In this document: positions 55,208-63,359 of the stretch, piece after piece
Position numbering within the stretch: position 1 is the first letter of the stretch
Layout of the letters: every line of letters starts with the position of its first letter
Translations under genes and position numbers: made by a program
Notes under the pieces: generated by a model
What the model saw: only the letters and a program-made list of their open reading frames with translations
Told to the model about the DNA's origin: nothing
Database searches by the model: none
From: Onishia taeanensis
GTDB taxonomy: Bacteria; Pseudomonadota; Gammaproteobacteria; Pseudomonadales; Halomonadaceae
NCBI RefSeq assembly: GCF_900100755.1
Contig: NZ_FNCI01000004.1
Coordinates: 188,089 to 252,088, forward strand
Direction: 5' to 3'
DNA: 64,000 bases

Positions 55208-55627
55208 ATGATGCCCCACATGACAGAATGGACCATCAGGCGCTCGAGAACGCTATCGAAGGCGCTTATCGCTGGCATCATCACTCTCAGTGTTTCTCCT
55301 TCGCTCATGGCTCAGCAAGTCTTTACACAGCTCAACTGTCGAGTCGTCATCGAGCGTGACGGCGAAACCGTGCGGGCAACAAGCGTCATCGAGGCTAACA
55401 AGCCGACACGTGCCGACTATGTCCTTAGGGCACTAAAAATTGATGCCGCCGGCTCCGGAACTAGTGAACAATCCGGTTCTATTTCACTGCTACCCGGTGA
55501 ATCCGCTACTACTGCACAGACGATTCACCGACTGGCTAAAACAGGTTGGCTTGAATTCCATTTACGCGTCACTGAGCGGTTGACGGGGACCTCGTGCGAG
55601 GCCAAGGAAATCGTTAGCCCCATGTAG
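55208..55627 (+). CDS. CsgH-like curli assembly protein
   Basis: A 139-residue protein with a signal-like helix (residues 17-35, LSKALIAGIITLSVSPSLMA) and a beta-rich domain: CRVVIERDGETVRATSVIEA, YVLRALKID, a Ser/Gly stretch, then SGSISLLPGESATTAQTI and a last strand before Cys130. This layout (two Cys, central SGxxxLxPGE) resembles the CsgC/CsgH family, chaperones that hinder early curlin polymerisation in the periplasm. It lies between the two curlin-type genes, which supports the role. The similarity is read by eye and is modest. Confidence 0.72.
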   Translation: MMPHMTEWTIRRSRTLSKALIAGIITLSVSPSLMAQQVFTQLNCRVVIERDGETVRATSVIEANKPTRADYVLRALKIDAAGSGTSEQSGSISLLPGESATTAQTIHRLAKTGWLEFHLRVTERLTGTSCEAKEIVSPM

Positions 55628-55678
55628 CATCAGGCAATAGCGCTACCTGCTGACGCTTCGACTAAAAAGGTAAATGCC

Positions 55679-56248
55679 ATGCGACCCATACTCTCCTATT
55701 ATCTCAGTGCACTGGTATTTACCTTTTTACCAGCACTTGCATCAGCAAGCGACAGCAGCGCTTTTATTACCCAAGTCACCAGAAGCGATGCACCAGCACA
55801 GGAAAATGGCCGCCAAGTCGCCAATTTTTCAACACCTGGAACCGGACAGCTCGGCTCCTTGGATATCGACCGTTTAGCGTTGTCGAACGTCTCAGCAAGC
55901 AGCCAGCATGGCACACTTTCGGTCACTAACCAGCAGGGAAGGAATAATCGCCTTTCCGTTGTTGCCATCGGTAAGTCAAATATCACCCTGCAGCACCAGC
56001 AGGGGGTAGGCAACACATCAGACATTGCACTTGCCGGGCAACGCAATGCCATTTCCGTTGACCAACGGGGCAATTACCTAGACTCGGACATACAGGTCGT
56101 AGGAAGCAATAAAGTTATCTTCCACTTTCAGCGAGGCAACGGTCAGAGTGGCAATCAACAGCCACTACTTTATACGGGGAACCAGCGAGAAGCACAGGTC
56201 ATCCTCGACACCCCCAAAGGGCGTCTGACCAAAACCATCGCCAACTGA
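55679..56248 (+). CDS. csgB: Curlin repeat protein, probable nucleator (CsgB-like)
   Basis: An exported protein of 189 residues with a signal peptide (LSALVFTFLPALASAS). After an atypical N-terminal region, residues about 80-165 carry four or five irregular curlin-type blocks (QQGRNNRLSVVA, QQGVGNTSDIALAGQRNAISVDQRGNYLDSDIQ, FQRGNGQ). The less regular repeats and the C-terminal non-repeat tail fit a nucleator such as CsgB better than a bulk subunit. It is followed by csgF after 26 bases. Confidence 0.75.
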   Translation: MRPILSYYLSALVFTFLPALASASDSSAFITQVTRSDAPAQENGRQVANFSTPGTGQLGSLDIDRLALSNVSASSQHGTLSVTNQQGRNNRLSVVAIGKSNITLQHQQGVGNTSDIALAGQRNAISVDQRGNYLDSDIQVVGSNKVIFHFQRGNGQSGNQQPLLYTGNQREAQVILDTPKGRLTKTIAN

Positions 56249-56274
56249 TAGCCACGCCAGAGGAAGATACTCAA

Positions 56275-56718
56275 ATGAAAAAAACTCCATTCACTATCTC
56301 AGCACTCACTATTCTATCGACAGCTACGCTGCTTTTACCCATTAGTGTTTTCGCTGGAGATCTTACCTATCGCCCCATCAATCCATCATTTGGCGGCGAC
56401 CCCTTCAATAGTTCTCATCTGCTGCAAATGGCTGACATACAAAACAAGTACAAGGATGATGGTAGCGACCTTAACTCCCTCTTCGGTGAGGACAGTGCCG
56501 CAGACCAGTTCGTGTCTTCTATCAGAAGCACGATGATTTCAGGTGCTTCTTCGCAGCTTAGCGACGCGATTTTTGAAGATGGCGCCCCGCCATCCGGCAC
56601 CTTCAGATTGGATGGCGCCACGGTAACGTATAACACAGTCGGCAACCGTGTTTACGTAAAGGTGTCGGATGGCATCACCACCAATTCCTTTGACATCCCT
56701 AAGCCCAATACTAATTAA
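56275..56718 (+). CDS. csgF: Curli assembly protein CsgF
   Basis: Secreted accessory protein that plugs into the CsgG channel and attaches CsgB to the cell surface. The 147 residues have a signal peptide, then the CsgF signature LTYRPINPSFGGDPFNSSHLLQMADIQNKYKDD, which is the CsgG-binding N-terminus. The C-terminal part (FRLDGATVTYNTVGNRVYVKVSDG) is also as in the family. It lies 29 bases ahead of csgG. Confidence 0.95.
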   Translation: MKKTPFTISALTILSTATLLLPISVFAGDLTYRPINPSFGGDPFNSSHLLQMADIQNKYKDDGSDLNSLFGEDSAADQFVSSIRSTMISGASSQLSDAIFEDGAPPSGTFRLDGATVTYNTVGNRVYVKVSDGITTNSFDIPKPNTN

Positions 56719-56747
56719 TAACTAACCATTCTCGCGCAGGGAATATC

Positions 56748-57623
56748 ATGAAAACGCTAACTCAAGCCCTATGCATACTGGCAAGCGTCATACTGTCCGG
56801 GTGTGTATCGACTCCTGGCCCGATGTCAGAGCCCGCCTCCTACGTCAGTGAAACCAGCACCTCTTCACTGCTCAAGAATCTGCCAGCGGCGGCCAGGCCG
56901 GTCGACATCGCGGTGTATGAATTTTCTGACCTGACGGGGCAATACAAACCTAATGAGGGCTTTGCAGAATACTCCCGCGCGGTAACCCAAGGCGCCGATG
57001 CGATTCTGGTCGACGTACTGGCCGATGCTGGCCGAGGCCAGTGGTTCAATGTCGTCGAGCGTCGAGGGCTCCCCAATCTGCTGCGCGAGCGCCAGGTCAT
57101 TCAAGCCACTCGTCAGCAGTTCAATGGCCAGGCGGCGGCTCCGTTGCCCCCGCTGACCTTCGCTGGCGTGATTATCGAAGGCGGCATCATTGCCTATGAA
57201 ACCAATTTATCGACCGGTGGTGCCGGCGCCAGATACCTGGGTATTGGCGTCAACTCTGAATACCGCACCGACCTGGTCACCATTAATCTACGCTTGGTAA
57301 GCGTTCAGACGGGGCGCATCCTCAACAGCATCACCACCACCAAGAAGATTTACTCCGTTCTGGTTCAAGGGTCGGTCTTCAAGTACATCGCAGCCGATGA
57401 GATCCTTGAACTCGAAGCAGGTTATACCCGCAACGATCCACCACAACTGGCCGTGCGTGAAGCCATCGAGTTAGCTGTCTATACCGCCATCATCGAGGGA
57501 GCAGAACGTGACACCTGGGAATTCGCGGACTCACAGCAAGGACGCGATGCCATCTACACCTTCCAAGAGCGTGTGGCGGGGTTGCCGCCCTCTTCCCATG
57601 ATCTGGCTGCACAGGATAGCTAA
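56748..57623 (+). CDS. csgG: Curli secretion channel lipoprotein CsgG
   Basis: Outer-membrane lipoprotein that forms the nonameric curlin export pore. The 291 residues have a lipobox LSGC (Cys19), then the CsgG core: PVDIAVYEFSDLTGQYKPN, SRAVTQGADAILVDVLADAG, WFNVVERRGLPNLLRERQVI, FAGVIIEGGIIAYETN and TGRILNSITTTKKIYSV. Downstream is a terminator. No csgE gene lies next to it, although CsgE normally works with CsgG as a periplasmic adaptor. Confidence 0.96.
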   Translation: MKTLTQALCILASVILSGCVSTPGPMSEPASYVSETSTSSLLKNLPAAARPVDIAVYEFSDLTGQYKPNEGFAEYSRAVTQGADAILVDVLADAGRGQWFNVVERRGLPNLLRERQVIQATRQQFNGQAAAPLPPLTFAGVIIEGGIIAYETNLSTGGAGARYLGIGVNSEYRTDLVTINLRLVSVQTGRILNSITTTKKIYSVLVQGSVFKYIAADEILELEAGYTRNDPPQLAVREAIELAVYTAIIEGAERDTWEFADSQQGRDAIYTFQERVAGLPPSSHDLAAQDS

Positions 57624-57673
57624 GGCGTGATGCCGGTGGCTATGAAGCTACCCAACAGCTACTGATTAATGCC

Positions 57674-57703
57674 CAAAAGCCCCGCATCTGCGGGGCTTTT
57701 TGG
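57674..57703 (+). terminator. Terminator after csgG
   Basis: AAAGCCCCGC pairs with GCGGGGCTTT around a four-base loop, followed by T residues. It is 50 bases past the csgG stop. Confidence 0.92.
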
Positions 57704-57786
57704 TGCTTTATCACCCACTGGCCAGCGGATGCTACCTATTGCATCAGGGGCTGGTCGCCGGCCAAGCAATGGGCTAGGCTACAAGA

Positions 57787-57806
57787 ATTCAAACGCTCGT
57801 TAGAAT
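57787..57806. promoter_or_regulatory. PsrA-like operator upstream of fadE
   Basis: ATTCAAAC-GCTC-GTTAGAAT is a near-perfect palindrome (7 of 8 pairs) and fits the C/GAAAC-N4-GTTTG/C pattern known for the fatty-acid sensor PsrA, a TetR-family repressor of beta-oxidation genes in several gammaproteobacteria. It lies 30 bases before the fadE ATG and overlaps a possible -10 box (TAGAAT, 57801-57806). Confidence 0.6.
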
Positions 57807-57835
57807 ACTGCCACTTACCGTAACGGAGCCTACCC

Positions 57836-60286
57836 ATGATCCACCTCTTACTGATCGTTCTGGCCTTGGCGGGCCTCATCGCAGTAATGCAGCGTGAAGC
57901 CGGCGCCCTCGCCGCCCTTGGCGTGCTCGCCGTACTTGGCATCGCTGGCCTGGTGCTCGATGCACCTCTACTTGGGCTGGTGCTGCTCATTGCTGCCGCC
58001 GGTGTGGCGGTGTGCGGTCTGCCGCTTTTGCGCCATCGCTGGTTGTCGCCACGGCTCTTCGCCATGTTCAAGCGAGTCGCTCCCAAAGTTTCTGACACCG
58101 AGCGCACGGCTCTCGAGGCTGGCAGCGTCGGCTGGGACGGCGAGCTGTTTTCCGGCAAGCCGGACTGGCAGAGCCTATTGGATACAACAGATGACGGCCT
58201 GACGGACAAGGAGCAGGCCTTCCTCGATCATCAGTGCTCGGTGGCGGCCGGCATGTGCAACGCCTGGGACATCACACGAGAACGCGCCGACCTGCCGCCG
58301 GAGCTTTGGGCCTACCTCAAGCAGGAAGGCTTCTTCGGTATGATCATTCCCGAGTCCTACGGCGGTCTAGGCTTCTCGGCCAAGGCGCAATCCTTGGTGC
58401 TACAGAAGCTGGCGGTCAACGAGACCCTGATGGTCACCGTCGGCGTACCCAACTCGCTGGGCCCCGGCGAGCTGCTGCTCAAATACGGCACCGACGCCCA
58501 GAAAAATCACTACCTGCCGCGGCTCGCCGACGGCCGCGAGATTCCCTGCTTCGGCCTTACCGGCCCGCGCGCCGGTTCCGATGCCACCGCCCTGCCGGAT
58601 ACCGGGGTGGTCTGCAGGCAGGTCGTCGACGGCAAGGAAGTACTGGGCCTCAGGCTCAACTTCGAGAAGCGCTGGATCACGCTTGCGCCCATCGCCACCG
58701 TGGTTGGCCTCGCGTTTCGCATGTTCGACCCAGATCACCTGCTCGGTGATGACGAAGACCTGGGGATCACCTGCGCGCTGATTCCCCGCGACACCGACGG
58801 CATGGAAATCGGCCGCCGCCACCATCCCATCGGCAGCCCCTTCATGAACGGCCCGATCAAGGGCAAGGATGTGTTCGTACCACTGGACACCATCATCGGC
58901 GGCCCGGAAATGGCCGGCCAGGGCTGGCGCATGCTGGTCGAGTGCCTGTCGGTGGGGCGCTGCATCACCCTGCCCTCCGGCGCCACCGGCACCGCGCGCT
59001 ATGCGCTTGGCTGGAGCGGCGGCTTTGCTCGCATTCGCCGCCAGTTCAACGTCCCGGTCGCTGAAATGGAAGGCGTGCAGGAGCCACTGGCTCGTATTGC
59101 CTCGATGGCCTATATCGCCCAGGCCACGGTGCGCCAGACCGCCAACATGATCGACCACGGCCACAAGCCGGCGGTACCCTCGGCGATCCTCAAGAGCCAG
59201 CTCACCGAGTTCCAGCGCAGCCTGCTCGGCGACGCCATGGATATCCACGGCGGCAAGGCCGTCACGCTGGGGCCGCGCAACTATATTGGCATCGGCTACT
59301 CCGCCAACCCGGTGGCGATCACCGTGGAAGGCGCCAACATCATGACCCGCAACCTGATGATCTTCGGCCAGGGGGCGATTCGCTGTCACCCCTATGTGCT
59401 CGAGGAACTGGCCGCCAAGGACGCCGACGACCTCAAGGCCTTCGACCGGGCCTTCTTCGCCCATACCGGTCTGATCATGGGTAACGCCGCCCGCGCCCTG
59501 ACTCAAGGGCTCGGCATCGGCCGCCCGGCCGTGCCCTTCGATAGCGTCGCCGCGCCTTATGCGAAGGACATTGCCAGGCTCTCGGCGGGCTTCGGCCTCA
59601 CCGCGGATGCGGCAATGGCGAGCCTGGGCGCCAGCCTCAAGCTGCGCGAGATGCTCTCGGCAAGGCTTGGCGATGTGCTCTCGAACCTCTATCTAGCGTC
59701 GATGGTGCTCAAGTCCTGGCACGAAGGTGACAAGGTCGAAGGCGAGGACGAACTCTTGCACTACAGCTGTCGTTTCCTGCTGCAGCGCGCCGAACAGGCC
59801 TTCGTCGAGCTGTTCGACAACCTGCCCAACCGTGCGCTGGCCAGAGCGCTCAAGCCTATCGTGATGCCACTGGGGCGGCGCTGGGCGCGTCCCGCCGACA
59901 AGCTGACTCGCGGCATCGCCAAGAATGTCTCGCAGGCGTCAGCGCTGCGCACCATGCTGCTCGCCCATACCTGGGATACTCAGGAGCAAGGCCAGCAGGA
60001 TAATCCTCTGGCCCGCTACAACGCCTTGCTGGTCAATCAGGAGCGCGCCGAGCCCATTTATCGCACTCTTAACAAGGCCTACGCCAAGGGCGAGCTACCC
60101 GCTGATGCGCTGCACCCCGAACAGCGCATCGAAGCCGCCCTGGCCGCCGGCCTGATCAGCGAGGACGACGCTCACTTCATGCGCGAGCATGAAGCCGAAG
60201 TGCTTGCGATGCTAAGCGTCGACGACTTCGCCTTCGACGCCTTCGCCAGCGCCAAGGAAAACGTCACCTGGCACAACGCGGCCTAA
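57836..60286 (+). CDS. fadE: Acyl-CoA dehydrogenase FadE
   Basis: First enzyme of fatty-acid beta-oxidation, converting acyl-CoA to trans-2-enoyl-CoA with FAD. The 816 residues equal E. coli FadE (814) in size. The N-terminus has two or three hydrophobic helices (1-65, membrane attachment), followed by a FadE-type dehydrogenase fold (GMIIPESYGGLGFSAKAQS, FGLTGPRAGSDATAL, WITLAPIATVVGLAFRMFDP, VECLSVGRCITLPSGATG, GDAMDIHGGKAVTLGPRNYIG) and the C-terminal FadE-specific domain of unknown function. It is transcribed alone, with a terminator behind it. Confidence 0.97.
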   Translation: MIHLLLIVLALAGLIAVMQREAGALAALGVLAVLGIAGLVLDAPLLGLVLLIAAAGVAVCGLPLLRHRWLSPRLFAMFKRVAPKVSDTERTALEAGSVGWDGELFSGKPDWQSLLDTTDDGLTDKEQAFLDHQCSVAAGMCNAWDITRERADLPPELWAYLKQEGFFGMIIPESYGGLGFSAKAQSLVLQKLAVNETLMVTVGVPNSLGPGELLLKYGTDAQKNHYLPRLADGREIPCFGLTGPRAGSDATALPDTGVVCRQVVDGKEVLGLRLNFEKRWITLAPIATVVGLAFRMFDPDHLLGDDEDLGITCALIPRDTDGMEIGRRHHPIGSPFMNGPIKGKDVFVPLDTIIGGPEMAGQGWRMLVECLSVGRCITLPSGATGTARYALGWSGGFARIRRQFNVPVAEMEGVQEPLARIASMAYIAQATVRQTANMIDHGHKPAVPSAILKSQLTEFQRSLLGDAMDIHGGKAVTLGPRNYIGIGYSANPVAITVEGANIMTRNLMIFGQGAIRCHPYVLEELAAKDADDLKAFDRAFFAHTGLIMGNAARALTQGLGIGRPAVPFDSVAAPYAKDIARLSAGFGLTADAAMASLGASLKLREMLSARLGDVLSNLYLASMVLKSWHEGDKVEGEDELLHYSCRFLLQRAEQAFVELFDNLPNRALARALKPIVMPLGRRWARPADKLTRGIAKNVSQASALRTMLLAHTWDTQEQGQQDNPLARYNALLVNQERAEPIYRTLNKAYAKGELPADALHPEQRIEAALAAGLISEDDAHFMREHEAEVLAMLSVDDFAFDAFASAKENVTWHNAA

Positions 60287-60323
60287 GGCCGCTACGTACC
60301 CCCGACCGCCTTCGGTCGAGCCC

Positions 60324-60360
60324 CATCGCCCCGCTCAGGACTTTCCTGAGCGGGGCGATG
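60324..60360. terminator. Hairpin between fadE and the SLC13 permease gene
   Basis: A perfect 17-bp stem (CATCGCCCCGCTCAGGA with TCCTGAGCGGGGCGATG) around a three-base loop, followed by TCTTTC on the plus strand. It sits between two convergent genes. The T run is short, but the stem is very stable. Confidence 0.75.
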
Positions 60361-60429
60361 TCTTTCATGGCTGTGGCGTAGAGACGTCACCGGTGTCCTG
60401 CCGGTGGCGCGCGGGAAGAGACGACCGGT

Positions 60430-62346
60430 TCAAAGCGGCCAGACCCACAGGATCAAAGGAAGCGCGGTGAGCATCACCACCAGCGACAGCGGCAGGCCAA
60501 GCTTCCAGTAGTCACTGAACCGATAGCCGCCGGGCCCCATCACCAGGGTATTGGACTGATGACCGATCGGCGTCAGGAAGGCACAGGAGGCACTCACCGC
60601 CACTACCATCAGAAAGGGATCCAGCGAAGCATCGAACCCATTGGCGAGGCTCGCGGCAATGGGCGCCATCAGCAGAGCCGCGGCGGCATTGTTGATGACG
60701 TTGGAAAGCAGCATGCTGAGGCCGAAAAGCCCCGCCAGCGTGGCCACCACCGGCCAGTCGCTCCCCAGCGCCAACATCTGCTCCGCAATCAGCGCGGCCC
60801 CACCGCTGGTATCCAGTGCCTGGCCCACCGGCAGCATCGCGCCCAGCAACACGATGACCGGCCCATCGATGGCCTGATAGGCCTCGCGCAAAGGCAATAC
60901 CCCGGCCAGCAAAGAAGCCAGCGCCGCCGCCGAGAGCGCCACCGCCGCAGGCGCCCAGTCGAGCAGCATGGCGGCGATGGCCAGTGCGAAAATAGCCAGC
61001 GACAACGCCAGCAAGCGCGGCTGGCCGAGGGTCAGGTTGCGACTGGCCAAGGGCAGACAACCGAGAATCGCCAGGCTCTCGCCAAGCCCACTCTCATCGC
61101 CCTGCAACAGCAGCACATCGCCGGCCCGAAAGCGGATATCGCGCAGGCGCTGCTTGAGGCGCGCGCCGTCCCTGGCCACCGCCACCAGGTGCAAGCCGTG
61201 CTGGTTCAACAGGCGCAGCTGCACCACGGTGCGATGGATCATCATTGAGTCGTTGCGAACCACCGCCTCGACCAGCTGCAGCCCCTCGGAGTCCAGCCGG
61301 CGTGGCTGTTTTTTTGCTTTATCGGCCTCGGCTCCTTCGTCTTCCCTGGCGGCAGATTTTGCCAACACCGCGTTATCCGATGCTTTTTTGTCTGAGTCCT
61401 CTTCTTTAAGGGCTTCGCTGTCCTCATCGCCCGCCTCACTGCCTTCGCCATCGTCATTGGGCTCGGCACCGAGCTGCAAACCGGCCTTGTCCTCAAGCAG
61501 CTTCATTTCGTCGGGGCCAGCCTCGATCAACAGGATGTCACCGACCTCGAGCTTGCCCATGAAGGTATGACCGGCACGGCGCGTCTCGTCGCGAACCACC
61601 GCCAACACCGGCACCGGTTCTTCGAGCGCCGCCTGCAGCTCACGCAGGCTCCAGCCCAGGGCCTTGCTGTCCTCATCGACTCGCATCTCGATCAGATAGT
61701 GGGCGGTATCGAAAAGCTCATCCGCTGAGGCCTGGCCCTCTCGGCGCGGAGTCAATCGCCAGCCCAGCAAGACGATAAATAAAAGCCCCGCCAGCGCCAC
61801 ACCCACCCCGACCGGGGAAAACGCGAACATGCCAAAGGCCTCGCCGGTCTGGGCCGCACGGTAACTCGAGATGATGATATTGGGTGGGGTGCCGATCAGG
61901 GTGGTGAGACCACCCAGCAGCGAACCGAAGGCCAGCGGCATCAGCAGCAACGATGGCGAGCGCGCATGCTCACGGGCCATGCGCATCGCCACCGGCAGCA
62001 TCAGCGCCAGGGCACCGACATTATTCATCACCGCCGAGAGCACCAGCACCGTGCCCGTCAGCACAAGCACCTGCCATACCAGCTTCTCGCCGACTTTCAG
62101 CGTCTGCTCGGCGATCACATCGACAAGCCCGGATCGCTCGAAGCCACGGCTCAGCACCAGCACCGCCGCCACCGTGATCACCGCCGGGTGGCCGAAGCCC
62201 AGGAAGGCCTCATTGGCCGGCACCAGCCCCGTCAGCGTCGTTGCCAACAGAGCCGCCAATGCCACCAGGTCGTAGCGAAAGCGCCCCCAGGCAAAGGCTG
62301 CCAATGTCAGGCCAAGAATCAGGAATATCTGGGTACTGTCGGCCAT
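60430..62346 (-). CDS. SLC13-family permease with two RCK_C (TrkA-C) domains
   Basis: An inner-membrane transporter of 638 residues in the DASS/SLC13 group of divalent anion or sulfate/dicarboxylate carriers. An N-terminal membrane half (about 1-190, with AVMNNVGALALMLPVAMRMA and LIGTPPNIIISSYR) is followed by RCK_C domains at about 205-285 and 355-435, separated by an Asp/Glu/Lys-rich linker (290-350). A second membrane half (440-638) has LSNVINNAAAALLMAPIA and LTPIGHQSNTLVMGPGGY. GGGAGG supports the internal ATG at 62346. The substrate cannot be told from sequence. It is transcribed alone. Confidence 0.85.
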   Translation of the reverse strand: MADSTQIFLILGLTLAAFAWGRFRYDLVALAALLATTLTGLVPANEAFLGFGHPAVITVAAVLVLSRGFERSGLVDVIAEQTLKVGEKLVWQVLVLTGTVLVLSAVMNNVGALALMLPVAMRMAREHARSPSLLLMPLAFGSLLGGLTTLIGTPPNIIISSYRAAQTGEAFGMFAFSPVGVGVALAGLLFIVLLGWRLTPRREGQASADELFDTAHYLIEMRVDEDSKALGWSLRELQAALEEPVPVLAVVRDETRRAGHTFMGKLEVGDILLIEAGPDEMKLLEDKAGLQLGAEPNDDGEGSEAGDEDSEALKEEDSDKKASDNAVLAKSAAREDEGAEADKAKKQPRRLDSEGLQLVEAVVRNDSMMIHRTVVQLRLLNQHGLHLVAVARDGARLKQRLRDIRFRAGDVLLLQGDESGLGESLAILGCLPLASRNLTLGQPRLLALSLAIFALAIAAMLLDWAPAAVALSAAALASLLAGVLPLREAYQAIDGPVIVLLGAMLPVGQALDTSGGAALIAEQMLALGSDWPVVATLAGLFGLSMLLSNVINNAAAALLMAPIAASLANGFDASLDPFLMVVAVSASCAFLTPIGHQSNTLVMGPGGYRFSDYWKLGLPLSLVVMLTALPLILWVWPL

Positions 62347-62435
62347 GCGTCTCACCTCCCTGTGGCAACACCTCGAGCGGAGCTACTTGGTTAAGAACAC
62401 CAGCATGCAGACGAAAAGGCCAGCAACAAGCTCAC

Positions 62436-62456
62436 AAAAACCCGGCCGAAGCCGGG
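62436..62456 (-). terminator. Terminator after iolB
   Basis: On the minus strand CCCGGC and GCCGGG form a stem with a TTCG tetraloop, followed by TTTTTG. It lies about 55 bases past the iolB stop and before the SLC13 gene. Confidence 0.85.
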
Positions 62457-62509
62457 GTGCTGATATCAACAGCCAATTGGGAGAAAGCTTACATAACACC
62501 CACTAAGGG

Positions 62510-63313
62510 TCATTGCCTCACGATCCAGTCATGATCCGGGTCGTTCTGAAACTTCCATTCACGCTTGGGACCAGCCATCACATTGAGGTAATAGAGTTCA
62601 TAGCCGTGGGGAACCCCGGCCGGATGATAGCCACGCGGCACCATCACGCAGCAGCCGTTCTCCACGCTCATGGTCTCATCAAGAGAGCGATCATCCGTAT
62701 AGACGCGCTGGAAAGCGAAGCCCTGGGACGGGTTCAGACGATGGTAATAGGTTTCCTCCAGGCTCGATTCCTGTGGCAGGTTATCGACATCATGCTTATG
62801 GGGAGGGTAGCTCGACCAATGGCCTGCCGGGGTATAGACCTCGACCACCAGCAGACTGTCGGCCGGCTCGGAATCCGGCAACACATCCTGAATATGCCGG
62901 GTATTGGTGCCGGTGCCTCGGGTGCTGCGCTTGATCTTATCCGGTGTAATAAGGCGTAACCCATGGTTGCCATGCCCGGGTGCGCTGCATACCGCAAGTT
63001 CCATGTCCGTGGTCGCTTCGACCTCGAAACCCACCCCGTTGGGCAGATAAACGGCATAGGGCGGCACCTTCTCGAAGATATCCATGCGCTCACCGATATC
63101 TTCCCAGCGATGCTCGCCGCTGCTGACGGTTGCCTTACCCGAGAGCAATACCAAACAGTGCTCACGATCCCCGGTATGGCCTTCGATGCGCTGACCCTTG
63201 GCGAGCTTATGCACTCGGAAGCCAACGTGATGCCAGCCCGCAGAGGCCGGGGTCACTTCAAGCACTTTGCCCTGCTCATCGGGCTGCTGCGGACGAACCA
63301 GTAACGACGTCAT
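62510..63313 (-). CDS. iolB: 5-deoxy-glucuronate isomerase IolB
   Basis: An enzyme of myo-inositol degradation that converts 5-deoxy-glucuronate to 2-deoxy-5-keto-gluconate. The 267 residues show the IolB cupin sequence (WHHVGFRVHKLAKGQRIEGHTGDREHCLVLLSGKA, VYTPAGHWSSYPPHKHD, EETYYHRLNPSQGFAFQRVYTDD, VMVPRGYHPAGVPHGYELYYLNVMAGP); the His-rich SSYPPHKHD part binds metal. The ATG at 63313 has GAGG seven bases upstream; an earlier GTG is possible. It follows the dehydrogenase gene by 46 bases and ends in a terminator. Confidence 0.96.
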   Translation of the reverse strand: MTSLLVRPQQPDEQGKVLEVTPASAGWHHVGFRVHKLAKGQRIEGHTGDREHCLVLLSGKATVSSGEHRWEDIGERMDIFEKVPPYAVYLPNGVGFEVEATTDMELAVCSAPGHGNHGLRLITPDKIKRSTRGTGTNTRHIQDVLPDSEPADSLLVVEVYTPAGHWSSYPPHKHDVDNLPQESSLEETYYHRLNPSQGFAFQRVYTDDRSLDETMSVENGCCVMVPRGYHPAGVPHGYELYYLNVMAGPKREWKFQNDPDHDWIVRQ

Positions 63314-63359
63314 ATCCACCTCATTCACGTTAATAGTCTTGATTCAGTGGTCGGGGCAT

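Noticed and set aside
58400-59506. Minus-strand frame of 368 codons inside fadE
   Set aside because: Antisense shadow of a long, well-conserved fadE; its sequence has no recognisable motif.
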